Under the pieces are notes generated by a model. The model was not told the origin of the DNA. It did no database searches and was given only the letters and a program-made list of their open reading frames with translations. The position numbers and the translations under genes were made by a program. Source: Bacillota bacterium (GTDB lineage: Bacteria > Bacillota > SHA-98 > UBA4971). Taken from it: a stretch of 64,000 nt of DNA. Location of the stretch: the NCBI GenBank assembly GCA_030024085.1, contig JASEJE010000003.1:62001-126000 (forward strand), in the 5' to 3' direction. This document shows, in pieces, positions 47,082 through 55,969 of this stretch (position 1 is the stretch's first letter; every line of letters starts with the position of its first letter).

Positions 47082-47927
47082 CTATTTCGGTATTATTGGT
47101 CGAACGCGCGGTCTTTTTACCTCGTACAACTGGGGCATGAAAGGTGGTGGCTCACCCTTCGCCTCCCTGATCACCTCGCTCTTCCACACCAGCAGCCTGC
47201 GGTTGATGGCGTCCATGGTGGCGCGCGCCACGGCATCCGTCTCATAGCTCCGCACCGGGGCCGTGCCCACCAGACGCTCCTCGCCCTGCATCCCGATTGC
47301 GCTCACGGAGACCAGGACGACATCCTGGTCGAGCATCTTGATGTGGCGCACCTCCCCTGCCGACAGCATGCTTCGCGTTCGAAGGAACGCCTCCACGGCA
47401 GCGACGGTCGCCTGTGCCACCACCTGGTACTGGCCGTATTTCGTGGCGGGACCCACTGCGGTGCCCGTGTACACCCTGCCCTGGAGGCCGAGTTCCACGA
47501 TGGAGTCAGCCGCATGCTTGCCCAGATTGAGGTACACGCGTTCGATCTTGAGCCTGCGCCCGATGAGCGCCTCCAGCTCCATCTGGGGCATGTCCTTGAA
47601 CACGCAGACCCCGATGCGCCTGTGGTCTATCTTGAGGCCCCACTTCGCGTAGAGCACGGTCTCGATGTCGCGCACGAGTTCCTGGGGCGAACGCAGCTCG
47701 ATGGACGTGCAGTGAACCTCGGTAATCATGCGCTTGCCGTCCACGATGATCTTCACTGCGTTCAGGCCGGGGATCTGGGAGAGCACCTCGTTGATGTCGT
47801 CGATGTCTACATCCTCGGGGACGATGTCGTTGTACGGGATCTTGCGCCATTCGGGTCCCAGCTCATGCCAGGCCAGCCGGCGGCGCGGGATCCGGCTTTC
47901 CCTCGTCTCGCCCTGGGTCTTCGCCAC
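47082..47927 (-). CDS. Conserved-looking protein of unknown function
   Basis: I do not recognise this 281-residue protein. The first 35 residues are basic; a well-formed domain follows (EDVDIDDINEVLSQIPGLNAVKIIVDGKRMITEVHCTSIE), then LKIDHRRIGVCVFKDM, a linker, and a C-terminal domain with VAAVEAFLRTRSMLSAGEVRHIKMLDQDVVLVSVSAIG and ATMDAINRRL. The alternating pattern suggests two alpha/beta domains; no signal peptide, membrane helix or catalytic motif is seen. The GTG at 47927 follows GGAGGGGAAGTCT and overlaps rnc by 65 bp, implying translational coupling with rnc. It lies upstream of spoVS, so a link to sporulation or RNA metabolism is possible but unproven. Confidence 0.7.
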   Translation of the reverse strand: MAKTQGETRESRIPRRRLAWHELGPEWRKIPYNDIVPEDVDIDDINEVLSQIPGLNAVKIIVDGKRMITEVHCTSIELRSPQELVRDIETVLYAKWGLKIDHRRIGVCVFKDMPQMELEALIGRRLKIERVYLNLGKHAADSIVELGLQGRVYTGTAVGPATKYGQYQVVAQATVAAVEAFLRTRSMLSAGEVRHIKMLDQDVVLVSVSAIGMQGEERLVGTAPVRSYETDAVARATMDAINRRLLVWKSEVIREAKGEPPPFMPQLYEVKRPRVRPIIPK

Positions 47928-48720
47928 AGACTTCCCCTCCCTGGACACAGGCGCTTCCGGCCGCCGGCAGAACACCGATACGGGCGAGCGCGTGAGCTGC
48001 CGCGGCCTGCTCCGCCGTTTTCTTCGTCTTCCCACGCCCGAGGCCTATGGGTCCGTCCTCCGACTTCACCACCACAGTGAAGGTCTTGTCGTGATCCGGA
48101 CCCTCCTCGCCCACGACCTGGTACTCGGGAATGGATTTCTCCCTTTTCTGAAAGAATTCCTGCAGGATGGCTTTGTAATTTCGCACGGCCTGTCCATCCC
48201 TGGCGGCGCCCATTCCCGAGCCTGGCGCAAGCTCCCGCACTGCGAGCTGTCTTGCGGCATCGAGGCCCTGATCCAGGAAAACCGCACCCAGGACGGCCTC
48301 CAACGCGTCGGCCAGCACTGAAGGCAGGCTGCGCCCGCCTGTGACCTCCAGGCTGTGGCCCAGGCGCAAAAACGGGCCGATGCCAAGCCGCCTTGCCGCC
48401 TCCGCGAGGGCCGCCTCGCTGACGGACCGCCCGAGCATGGCCGAAAGCTCCCCCTCCGGGGCCTCCGGGTGAGTTGTGTAGAGGTGCCACGCCGTCACCA
48501 GCTTGAGCACGGCATCGCCCAGGAACTCCAGGCGCTCGTTGCCGGCAAGGGGCCCGCCACCCACGAACGAGCTGTGGGTCACCGCCTCGGCAAGAAGCCG
48601 CTGGTCCTTGAACCGGACACCGAGGATCCCCTCGAGTCGCCCGACGTCGGCGTGCCCCGGCTCTGCGTCGCCGGGGGTACCCCCGTTCCCGGCCTTGCCG
48701 CCGGACTCCAGACCATCCAT
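47863..48720 (-). CDS. rnc: Ribonuclease III
   Basis: RNase III cuts double-stranded RNA in rRNA and mRNA processing. The nuclease signature NERLEFLGDAVLKLV and the second catalytic acidic helix LADALEAVLGAVFLD are present; the dsRNA-binding domain (NYKAILQEFFQKREKSIPEYQVVGEEGPDHDKTFTV...) follows. At 285 residues it is longer than usual owing to a 25-residue N-terminal and a 35-residue C-terminal variable tail; the latter overlaps the next gene. It belongs to the fab-rnc-smc region known from Bacillus. Confidence 0.95.
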   Translation of the reverse strand: MDGLESGGKAGNGGTPGDAEPGHADVGRLEGILGVRFKDQRLLAEAVTHSSFVGGGPLAGNERLEFLGDAVLKLVTAWHLYTTHPEAPEGELSAMLGRSVSEAALAEAARRLGIGPFLRLGHSLEVTGGRSLPSVLADALEAVLGAVFLDQGLDAARQLAVRELAPGSGMGAARDGQAVRNYKAILQEFFQKREKSIPEYQVVGEEGPDHDKTFTVVVKSEDGPIGLGRGKTKKTAEQAAAAHALARIGVLPAAGSACVQGGEVCGEDPGRDEGKPDPAPPAGLA

Positions 48721-48747
48721 GATGATATACCCCTCCCGGCGCAGAGA

Positions 48748-48776
48748 GGGGAGGCCAGAGCATCCCCAGCCTCCCC
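48748..48776 (-). terminator. Hairpin in the fabF-rnc gap
   Basis: GGGGAGGC (48748-48755) pairs with GCCTCCCC (48769-48776) around a 13-nt loop, 28 bp before the rnc start. It may end fabF transcripts or act as a target for RNase III self-control, as known in other bacteria; neither can be told from sequence. Confidence 0.4.
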
Positions 48777-48944
48777 CGTCTCACGCTTCATGTCGTTGTC
48801 CCGACAGATATGCTCTGATCCGGCCATTTGTCTCTGGGCCGGATTCCGCCCGCCCACTCTCCTGGTTGTCCCCGCGCAGCAGGGCGGCGGCGACCGACCA
48901 CGGTGTGCCATCGCAGAGAGCGGAGCGAACTTCGCCCATCCGCC

Positions 48945-50186
48945 CTAGCGCTCGTATCTCTTCAGAACGACCACACCGTTGTGCCCACCGAACCCGAACG
49001 AGTTGGACATCGCGACGTCCACCTGGGCCCTCCGCGCCACGTTGGGCACGTAATCGAGGTCGCAGTCGGGATCCGGCTCCTCATAGTTGATGGTCGCAGG
49101 GACGATGCCGGTGGTGATGGCGAATACGCATGCGGCCGCCCCCACCCCGCCCGCTGCGCCAAGCAGGTGCCCTGTCATGGACTTGGTCGAGCTCACCGCC
49201 ACCTTCGTCGCCCCGGGCCCGAACAGATTCTTGATAGCAACGGTCTCGCACCTGTCGTTGAGGGGCGTCGAGGTGCCGTGGGCGTTGATGTAGTCCACGT
49301 CGGCAGGAGAAAGACCTGCGTCCAGGAGCGCCCTCTGCATCGCAAGGAGTGCACCCTCGCCTCCGGGGTCCGGCTCGACGATGTGGTACGCGTCGTCGCT
49401 CGCACCGTATCCCGCGACCTCGGCGCATGGAAGCGCGCCGCGCCTTCTGGCATGCTCCAGGCTTTCGAGGACCAGCACCACGCTGCCCTCCCCCATGACA
49501 AAGCCGTCACGGCCCCTGTCAAACGGCCGGCACGCCTTCTCCGGCTCATCGTTCCTGCGAGACATGGCCCGAAGCGAGCAGAACCCCGCGAACCCGGCAG
49601 GTGTAATGCTGGCCTCCGCGCCGCCAGCCAGCATTACGTCGGCATCGCCCCTCTGGATGGTCCGGAAGGCTTCGCCGATGGCGTGAGTCGCGGCGGCGCA
49701 TGCGGTCGTCACCGTGAGGTTCGGTCCCCTGGCGCCCGTGAGGATGGCCACCTGGCCCGAGGCCATGTTCGGAATCATCATCGGGATGAAGAACGGGCTG
49801 ACCCGGCGCGGCCCTTCGGAGTGCAGTACCCCCACCTGTTCCTCGAGAGTCTCCAGGCCCCCGATGCCACACCCCATCACAACCCCGACGCGATCTCGGT
49901 TGGCCCTGTCCACCGTAAGCCCGGCATCCCCAAGGGCCATCCGCGCGGCCGCCACCGCGAACTGCGCGAATCTGGCCAGCCGGTGAGCCTCGCGCTCCGT
50001 CATGAAGTCCGTGGCGACGAAGTCGCGCACCTCCCCGGCCATCTGCGTCCTGAAAGACGACGGATCGAACCTGGTGACACGGCCTATGCCGTTCCTTGAA
50101 GTCCGGAGCCCCTCGAAAAAGGCGTCTTTGCCCACTCCGACAGGGGTGACAGCGCCAAGACCGGTCACCACCACTCGCGGTTTCAT
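48945..50186 (-). CDS. fabF: Beta-ketoacyl-ACP synthase II
   Basis: FabF extends acyl-ACP in type II fatty-acid synthesis. The Cys-His-His triad is present: nucleophile in TVTTACAAATHAIG, His in NAHGTSTPLND, His in SMTGHLLGAAGGVG. The ATG at 50186 (413 aa) follows GGGGTGAGGGA and starts MKPRVVVTGLGAVTPVG. It lies directly after acpP. Confidence 0.96.
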   Translation of the reverse strand: MKPRVVVTGLGAVTPVGVGKDAFFEGLRTSRNGIGRVTRFDPSSFRTQMAGEVRDFVATDFMTEREAHRLARFAQFAVAAARMALGDAGLTVDRANRDRVGVVMGCGIGGLETLEEQVGVLHSEGPRRVSPFFIPMMIPNMASGQVAILTGARGPNLTVTTACAAATHAIGEAFRTIQRGDADVMLAGGAEASITPAGFAGFCSLRAMSRRNDEPEKACRPFDRGRDGFVMGEGSVVLVLESLEHARRRGALPCAEVAGYGASDDAYHIVEPDPGGEGALLAMQRALLDAGLSPADVDYINAHGTSTPLNDRCETVAIKNLFGPGATKVAVSSTKSMTGHLLGAAGGVGAAACVFAITTGIVPATINYEEPDPDCDLDYVPNVARRAQVDVAMSNSFGFGGHNGVVVLKRYER

Positions 50187-50254
50187 TCCCTCACCCCACA
50201 CGGGACGCCGCGCCCGTCCTCTCCCGCGAACACGCGCAGGCGCGGTCGCCGATT

Positions 50255-50518
50255 TCACTCCTGGTCAGAGACCTTCTCGAGGATGAACTCGACGATGTCC
50301 TGAACCGTCGTGTCCTCGGCGATCTCCACGTCAAGCGTCCCGAGATCGAACTCGCGGTCGAGCTCGTCGCCGATGCTCATCCTGGTGGCAGAGTCGGCGT
50401 AAAGGTCATTCATGGTGGCGTCCCACGTCACCAGCGACTCGTCCACCTTCGCCTCTCTCACGATGATCTTCTTGACCTTCTCGAAGATTTCCTCCGCCCT
50501 CGGCTCCATCTCACCCAT
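50255..50518 (-). CDS. acpP: Acyl carrier protein with unusual serine context
   Basis: An 87-residue acidic four-helix protein in the fab operon between fabG and fabF. Helices and charge fit ACP (FEKVKKIIVREAKVDES..., EIAEDTTVQDIVEFILEKV). The phosphopantetheine Ser is expected in DSL; here the site reads LYADSATRMSIGDELDREF, so the Leu and the following acidic residue of the canonical DSLD are Ala and Thr. It is the only ACP in the cluster and is assumed to work; a second ACP elsewhere is possible. Confidence 0.85.
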   Translation of the reverse strand: MGEMEPRAEEIFEKVKKIIVREAKVDESLVTWDATMNDLYADSATRMSIGDELDREFDLGTLDVEIAEDTTVQDIVEFILEKVSDQE

Positions 50519-50568
50519 TTCCGTTCACCTCCCCTGACACAATGCTTTGAGCGGCAACCGGCCGCCCG

Positions 50569-51312
50569 CTACATTGCCAGGCCCCCGTCGACGCACAGGA
50601 CCTGGCCGGTTATGTAGCCTGCCTCATCAGACGCCAGGAAGACGCACGCCGCAGCCACTTCATCCGCTGTGCCGAGACGTCCCAGAGGTACGCCTGCGAG
50701 CAACTTCGCCTTCACGTCTTCCTTCAGCGAGGTAGTCATGCCGGCATCGATGAGCCCTGGTGCGATGGCGTTCACGGTGATGCCGCGCATCGCAAGCTCC
50801 CGGGCCGCGGCCCTGGTCAGGCCTATCACGCCGGCCTTGGCCGCCGAGTAATTGGCCTGGCCGGCGTTGCCCATGACGCCGGCCACGGAAGAGATGTTTA
50901 TTATCCTGCCCTGGCGCCGGCGGAACATCCTCCTGCCCACGGCCCGGGTGAAATTGAAGACCCCTCCGAGGTTCACCCGGAGGACGTCGTCCCACTCCGC
51001 GTCTGTCATGCGGATGAGGAAGTTGTCCCGGCGTATCCCGGCGTTGTTCACGAGGATGTCAATGCAGGAGAAGCGCTCACATATGCGCTCGCAGGCATCC
51101 TCCACGTCCCGGGACGACGTGACGTCACAGGCGAGGGCCATGGCCTGCCTGCCCATCCCTTCGATCTTGCGGGCCATCTCCTCGGCCGCGGCCAGGTTAC
51201 GGCCCGCCACCACCGCCACGTCAGCGCCTTCCCGAGCAAGCGCCTCCGCGCATGCTTGGCCTATCCCACCGGATGCCCCGGTCACAACGGCGACCTTGCC
51301 CGCCAGCCTCAT
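50569..51312 (-). CDS. fabG: 3-oxoacyl-ACP reductase
   Basis: Short-chain dehydrogenase that reduces beta-ketoacyl-ACP with NADPH. The cofactor loop is VTGASGGIGQACAEAL, then LVNNAGI, the catalytic Ser in INISSVAG and the Tyr-x3-Lys in YSAAKAG. The ATG at 51312 (247 aa) is one base past the fabD stop (TAATATG). The operon position confirms the fatty-acid role over the other SDR functions. Confidence 0.95.
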   Translation of the reverse strand: MRLAGKVAVVTGASGGIGQACAEALAREGADVAVVAGRNLAAAEEMARKIEGMGRQAMALACDVTSSRDVEDACERICERFSCIDILVNNAGIRRDNFLIRMTDAEWDDVLRVNLGGVFNFTRAVGRRMFRRRQGRIINISSVAGVMGNAGQANYSAAKAGVIGLTRAAARELAMRGITVNAIAPGLIDAGMTTSLKEDVKAKLLAGVPLGRLGTADEVAAACVFLASDEAGYITGQVLCVDGGLAM

Positions 51313-51313
51313 A

Positions 51314-52261
51314 TTACAGGACCCCCTCGACGAATTCAAGCGTGTCTTCCAGAGGCGCCGCCGCCTCAGCTGCGACTACCGCCGCTTCGGGCACGATCCG
51401 CCTGACAAGGCCAGTGAGTGCCTTGCCGGGGCCGACCTCCACGAACACCCTGGCTCCAGCCTGCCACATGAACTTCACCGACTCCTCCCACAATACAGGT
51501 GAGCATATCTGCCGCGCAAGCAGCGCCCGCACCTCGGACGCGCCCCGGGCGGCCCAACCGGTCACGTTGCACACACAGGGCACGGTGGGGTCCAGTATCT
51601 CCACCTTCGCAAGCTCGGCCTCGAAGGCGACCGCGGCCGGCGCCATCATCCTCGAATGGAACGGCCCGGTGACCTTGAGGGGAATCACACGGCGCGCGCC
51701 CGCCTCGCTGCATAGTTCCCCTGCTTTGCTGACGGCGGCGGCCTCGCCGGAGATCACGGTCTGATCCGGCGCGTTGAAGTTGGCAGGCTCGACCTCCCCT
51801 GCTCCAGCCCGGCGAGCAGCCTCGCAGCACTGCTCGACCGCGTCGCGCCCGAGGCCGATGACAGCAGCCATGGCCCCCACCCCGGGAGGCACGGCCTTCT
51901 GCATCAGTTCCCCGCGCGCCCTTACCAGCTGGAGCGCCTCCGCGAACCCGAGGGAGCCTGCAGCCACGAGAGCCGAGTACTCTCCCAGGCTGTGCCCGGC
52001 GACTATGCCTGGCCGGGCTCCCATGGCCCTCAACACCTCGAACACGGCCACGCTCGTCGCAAGCACCGCGGGCTGGGTGTTCCGGGTAAGGGCCAGGTCA
52101 TCGGGCGAGCCTTGAAAACACATCTCAGATATGGAAAACCCAAGGACTCTGTCGGCCTCGTCGAAGACCCGCCGCGCCTCCGGGTATCGCGAAGCCAGAT
52201 CCCGACCCATGCCGGCATATTGGGACCCCTGCCCCGGGAACACGAAGGCCACCTTATGCAT
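51314..52261 (-). CDS. fabD: Malonyl-CoA:ACP transacylase
   Basis: FabD transfers malonyl from CoA to ACP. The GQGSQ oxyanion motif (FVFPGQGSQYAGMG), nucleophile elbow GHSLGEYSAL, the Arg-containing ARGELMQKAVPPGVGAMAAVIGL and the His in VTGPFHSRMM are present. The ATG at 52261 (315 aa) overlaps the fabH stop by 8 bp and has AAGGATGAG upstream. Confidence 0.96.
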   Translation of the reverse strand: MHKVAFVFPGQGSQYAGMGRDLASRYPEARRVFDEADRVLGFSISEMCFQGSPDDLALTRNTQPAVLATSVAVFEVLRAMGARPGIVAGHSLGEYSALVAAGSLGFAEALQLVRARGELMQKAVPPGVGAMAAVIGLGRDAVEQCCEAARRAGAGEVEPANFNAPDQTVISGEAAAVSKAGELCSEAGARRVIPLKVTGPFHSRMMAPAAVAFEAELAKVEILDPTVPCVCNVTGWAARGASEVRALLARQICSPVLWEESVKFMWQAGARVFVEVGPGKALTGLVRRIVPEAAVVAAEAAAPLEDTLEFVEGVL

Positions 52262-53273
52262 GAAACTCATCCTTGCACCAGCGCAGTATGGCGGCGCCCC
52301 ACGTAAGACCGGCCCCGAAGCCGACCAGGAGCACACGGTCGCCCGTTTTCAGCTTCCCGGTCCTGGAAGCTTCATCGAGCGCGATCGGAATGGACGCAGC
52401 CGAGGTATTCCCGAACCTCGCCACGTTCGAATACACCTTCTCGGGGGATCCGAGCCGCTCGGCCGCGAGGTCGATGAGCCTCTGGTTGGCCTGATGAGGG
52501 ATGACGACGTCGATGTCGCCCTCGGCGAGCCCCGCTCTCTCGAGAACCTCTCGGGTCGCCTCCACCATGATCCTCACCGCGAACCTGTACACCTGGTTCC
52601 CCTGCATGTGGATGTAATGCATGCCCTGGTCCACCGTGTCATGGGATGCCGGGTGGGCCGACCCGCCTGCCGGCAGGGTGAGCACCTCGCCCCGGGCCCC
52701 GTCCGCTCCGAGGACGAACGCAAGGAGTCCGTCGCCGCGTTCGAGCGGCCTCACGAGCGCTGCTCCGGCCCCGTCCCCAAAGAGCACACAGGTATTGCGG
52801 TCACTCCAGTTCGTTATCCGGGACAGAGTCTCGGCACCGATGACTAGGACCTTGCTGTACCTGCCCGCCGCCACCAGGTCATGCGCCATCGAAAGCGCGT
52901 ACACGAACCCTGTGCAACCCGCTCCGATGTCGAAAGCAGCCGCGTTCGTCGCCCCGATCTTCGCCTGCACGACGCACGCGCACGATGGAAACGGCATGTC
53001 CGGCGTCACCGTCGCCACTATGATGAGGTCAACTTCCCCGGCACTCACCCCGGCATCGTCCAGGGCGGCTGCTGCGGCCTGCGCCGCCAGGTCCGAGGTC
53101 ACCTCTCCGTTCCGCGCGATCCGTCTCTCCCTGATCCCGGTGCGCTCCACGATCCATTCATCGCTCGTGTCCACCATCTTCTCCAGGTCGAAGTTGGTGA
53201 GCACGCGTTCAGGCACGCAAGCGCCCGTCCCCGCGATGCCGGCCCCCCGCAGGGCCTGCACACTAGATTGCAC
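52254..53273 (-). CDS. fabH: Beta-ketoacyl-ACP synthase III
   Basis: FabH starts fatty-acid chains from acyl-CoA and malonyl-ACP. The Cys-His-Asn triad is seen in GAGCTGFVYAL, IPHQANQRLI and GNTSAASI; TSDEWIVERTGIRERRI is diagnostic. The GTG at 53273 (339 aa) follows GAGGGAGGAAACGATA and overlaps the plsX stop by 11 bp. Confidence 0.96.
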   Translation of the reverse strand: MQSSVQALRGAGIAGTGACVPERVLTNFDLEKMVDTSDEWIVERTGIRERRIARNGEVTSDLAAQAAAAALDDAGVSAGEVDLIIVATVTPDMPFPSCACVVQAKIGATNAAAFDIGAGCTGFVYALSMAHDLVAAGRYSKVLVIGAETLSRITNWSDRNTCVLFGDGAGAALVRPLERGDGLLAFVLGADGARGEVLTLPAGGSAHPASHDTVDQGMHYIHMQGNQVYRFAVRIMVEATREVLERAGLAEGDIDVVIPHQANQRLIDLAAERLGSPEKVYSNVARFGNTSAASIPIALDEASRTGKLKTGDRVLLVGFGAGLTWGAAILRWCKDEFHA

Positions 53274-54291
53274 TATCGTTTCCTCCCTCGTGCGCTCCGG
53301 CTCCGATCGCCGCTGCAATGGCATCCGCGATTCCAGCCTCGCACGCCGCCTTCGCAGTGCGTATCGCGTTCTTGATGGCTTTCGCCCTGGATCGACCGTG
53401 CGCTATGACCGTCACGCCGTTCACCCCGAGGAGCAGGGCACCTCCATACTCCGAGTAATCCATCCGCCTGGCGAGCGCCTTCAGCGCTGGGCGCGCAAGA
53501 AGGGCCCCTATCTTGCAAACGGGGCTCCTGCTTATGGACTCCTTCAGCATGGAGACGATGGCCTCGCCGACACCCTCGGCCAGCTTCAACACGATGTTGC
53601 CCGTGAACCCGTCTGTCACGACGACGTCGGCCCTGCCAAACGGGATATCCTTCGCCTCGATGTTGCCGATGAAATTCAGACCTGATTTTCGAAGGAGTTC
53701 ATGGGACGCGATCACGAGCTCCGTGCCCTTGGTCTCCTCTTCGCCGTTGCTGAGGAGCCCAATGGCGGGCTCGGGCCTTGCCATGACGCTTCTCGCGTAC
53801 GCCGCCCCCATCTGGGCGAAGCTCAGAACGTGATGCGGCCTGCACTCGGAGTTGGCGCCTCCGTCGATGAGGAGGCAGTATCCGGTCGTGGTTGGGAATA
53901 CCGTGGCTATGGCCGGCCTATCCACGCCCCTTATGCGCTTCTGCCTCATGATGGCGGCGATCATGGCGGCACCCGTGTTGCCTGCCGACACCATCGCTTC
54001 CGCCTCACCCTTTGCCACCAGCTCCGATGCGACCAGCACGGATGCGTCGCGCATTCTGCGCAGGGCGTCCACCGGATGATGCTCGTCCATGGGCACCACG
54101 CTGCCGGAGTGGACCACCGATATCGACGGTCGCCCTTCGCTACCCAGCGCGGCAAGCCTCTCCTCGATCCTCTCCCTGTCGCCCACAAGCACTATCTCGA
54201 CGCCAAGCTCCTTCGCTGCCAGCACGGCGCCGCCGACGGTCTCCCCCGGGGCGTGGTCTCCTCCCATGGCATCAAGGGCGATCCTCATCAT
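53263..54291 (-). CDS. plsX: Phosphate acyltransferase PlsX
   Basis: PlsX makes acyl-phosphate from acyl-ACP for PlsY, joining fatty-acid and phospholipid synthesis. The start MRIALDAMGGDHAPGETVGGAV and DGFTGNIVLKLAEGVGEAI are typical. The first of two ATGs (54291) has GGAGG 8 nt upstream and gives 342 aa. It overlaps fapR by 20 bp, the same fapR-plsX coupling as in Bacillus subtilis. Confidence 0.96.
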   Translation of the reverse strand: MMRIALDAMGGDHAPGETVGGAVLAAKELGVEIVLVGDRERIEERLAALGSEGRPSISVVHSGSVVPMDEHHPVDALRRMRDASVLVASELVAKGEAEAMVSAGNTGAAMIAAIMRQKRIRGVDRPAIATVFPTTTGYCLLIDGGANSECRPHHVLSFAQMGAAYARSVMARPEPAIGLLSNGEEETKGTELVIASHELLRKSGLNFIGNIEAKDIPFGRADVVVTDGFTGNIVLKLAEGVGEAIVSMLKESISRSPVCKIGALLARPALKALARRMDYSEYGGALLLGVNGVTVIAHGRSRAKAIKNAIRTAKAACEAGIADAIAAAIGAGAHEGGNDSAI

Positions 54292-54886
54292 GCACGCTAC
54301 CTCCTTCGACCCTGACCTCCCCGGGCGAGGGGTCCACGGCAAACACCACGAATTCGCCCCTGAATACGTCCTCGCCCGCAACCTGCGAGACCACGTCCAC
54401 ATGATATCTCCTGCCCGCCCGCTCCGTCACCCTGGCCCTCGCGACGAGTCTCGCGCCCGCACGCACGGGGCGGAGAAACCTTATGCACGCCGTACCTGTG
54501 AGCGCCACCTCGGCGTCGACCAGCGCGACGGCGAGGGAGTTGGCCTGGGCGAAGATGTGGTGTCCCCTGACGATGCCGGTGCGCCTGAAGGCCATGTCGG
54601 CGGTGGGTTCGAGGACAGACACGCCTTCTTCCCCGAGGGACAGGTGTGTGAGGTCACCTATGACTTCGCCGGTCATCACCGACCGCACGTTCTTCGTGGC
54701 CTCTTCCGCCACTCTCCGGGTGCGCTCGCGCGCTTCGGGGATCCCCAGCTCGAGCCTGTCGAGGCGGATGGTCTGAACGCTGACGCCCAGCGCCTCTGCA
54801 AGCTCCCTGTCGGTGATGAACGGGTCTCTTTCGAGGAGTCCTCTGAGCCGCCGGTGGCGCTCAGGCTTGCCTGGTCTTGCGCCCAA
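54272..54886 (-). CDS. fapR: FapR, malonyl-CoA-responsive repressor of lipid synthesis
   Basis: The 204-residue protein has an N-terminal helix-turn-helix (DPFITDRELAEALGVSVQTIRLDRLELGIPEARERTRRV) and a C-terminal hotdog domain (AFRRTGIVRGHHIFAQANSLAVALVDAEVALTG) that binds malonyl-CoA in characterised FapR. It heads the fapR-plsX-fabH-fabD-fabG-acpP-fabF operon. A palindromic operator-like site overlaps its promoter, which suggests autoregulation. Confidence 0.95.
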   Translation of the reverse strand: MGARPGKPERHRRLRGLLERDPFITDRELAEALGVSVQTIRLDRLELGIPEARERTRRVAEEATKNVRSVMTGEVIGDLTHLSLGEEGVSVLEPTADMAFRRTGIVRGHHIFAQANSLAVALVDAEVALTGTACIRFLRPVRAGARLVARARVTERAGRRYHVDVVSQVAGEDVFRGEFVVFAVDPSPGEVRVEGGSVHDEDRP

Positions 54887-54924
54887 CTTAAGCTACCTCT
54901 CCCCGCTCCTCTTTAGGACCACCT

Positions 54925-54975
54925 ATTAGCATCTGCTGCTAATCCAGTATACAATGGCCCGTGGGACATTTGCAA
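54925..54975 (-). promoter_or_regulatory. fapR promoter with FapR-like operator
   Basis: On the minus strand TTGCAA (54975-54970) and TATACT (54951-54946) are 18 bp apart. Just downstream the palindrome TTAGCA-TCTGC-TGCTAA (54926-54942) covers the expected start site. Its TTAG/CTAA arms match the Bacillus FapR operator consensus TTAGTA...TACTAA. Confidence 0.75.
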
Positions 54976-55149
54976 GCCCGAAATGCGAAGCAGCGAAGCG
55001 GCGAAGCGGGGTGACCTGTAAACGACGAAACCCCTGGCGGCACGCCCATCAACGCCCAAGGCGGAACATGGGACAGGCTTTCCAGGGGATTTCGGCCGAA
55101 CTTCGCGGCTTCGCGCCTTCTCAGCTTGCGATTGAGCCCGCAGGGGAGC

Positions 55150-55353
55150 CTACGCTTCCTTCTTCTTTTTCTTCTCTTCCTCGACGGCCACGACCTCGCG
55201 CCCGTCGTAGTATCCACACTCAGGGCACACCCGGTGCGGCATCTTCGTCGCGTGGCACTTGGGGCACCTCGCGAGCGCCGGGGTCTCGATCTTCCACGTG
55301 GCCCGGCGCTTCCTCGTCCTCGACTTGCCGAATCTACCTTTGGGGTTGGCCAT
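55150..55353 (-). CDS. rpmF: 50S ribosomal protein bL32
   Basis: A 67-residue protein with the L32 start ANPKGRFGKSRTRKRRATWK and a zinc-ribbon pair CPKC and CPEC. The tail is a run of Glu and Lys. It follows the DUF177 gene, the same order as ylbN-rpmF in Bacillus. Confidence 0.96.
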   Translation of the reverse strand: MANPKGRFGKSRTRKRRATWKIETPALARCPKCHATKMPHRVCPECGYYDGREVVAVEEEKKKKKEA

Positions 55354-55379
55354 TTCCGCTCCACTCCTGTTACGAATGG

Positions 55380-55940
55380 TTAATCCTTGCGGTCCGCTTT
55401 CCCGTTCTCACGGAAACCGATGTCAAGAAGAGCCGCAAGACGAATGTCACCCGGTGCGGCGGGGCAATCGCACAGCCCCTCGTTGAGGTTCCTGCCGCAG
55501 GAGGGGCACAGCCCCCTGCACTCGTCGCTGCACACAAGCTTCATGGGAATAGCCAGCGAGAGGCTCTCTCTCACCTCAGGCCCGATATCGATGAAATCGC
55601 CGTGATACTCGCGCTCATCCTGCCCGCTGTCGTCACCGCCCGCGGTCTGCCGCGGACGCCCGTCGTCTCGCCCGTTTTTGTATTGCTGCTCGAACTCGGA
55701 CTCAACGCCCAGGTCGAACGGGGCAAGGCACCGATCACACGTGGCCTTGAGAGACGCCCTCGCCTTTCCCTGGACGAGCATGGCGCCGTGGCCGGTGTTC
55801 GTGGCCCTGGCCCGAACCTCGACAGGGCCCGAGGGTATGAGCTCTCTCCCGGCAGCGCCCAGGTGCCCGACGCTTTCGCACAGTTCCACCTCGACGCTGG
55901 CGCTCCTGGTATCCTTGATGGTCGAGATATCGATCCGCAC
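55380..55940 (-). CDS. DUF177 (YceD/YlbN) protein
   Basis: The family accompanies rpmF in most bacteria and is linked to rRNA or ribosome assembly. Seen here: VRIDISTIKDTRSASVEVEL at the start, LKATCDRCLAPFDLGVE, and the C-terminal Cys cluster CSDECRGLCPSCGRNLNEGLCDC, giving several possible metal ligands. The GTG at 55940 (186 aa) is preferred to a TTG at 55964 because the latter would coincide with the predicted transcription start. The central linker (GRDDGRPRQTAGGDDSGQ) is polar and variable. Confidence 0.9.
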   Translation of the reverse strand: MRIDISTIKDTRSASVEVELCESVGHLGAAGRELIPSGPVEVRARATNTGHGAMLVQGKARASLKATCDRCLAPFDLGVESEFEQQYKNGRDDGRPRQTAGGDDSGQDEREYHGDFIDIGPEVRESLSLAIPMKLVCSDECRGLCPSCGRNLNEGLCDCPAAPGDIRLAALLDIGFRENGKADRKD

Positions 55941-55969
55941 CGCGAGCACGCTCCCGCACAACAAGTCAA

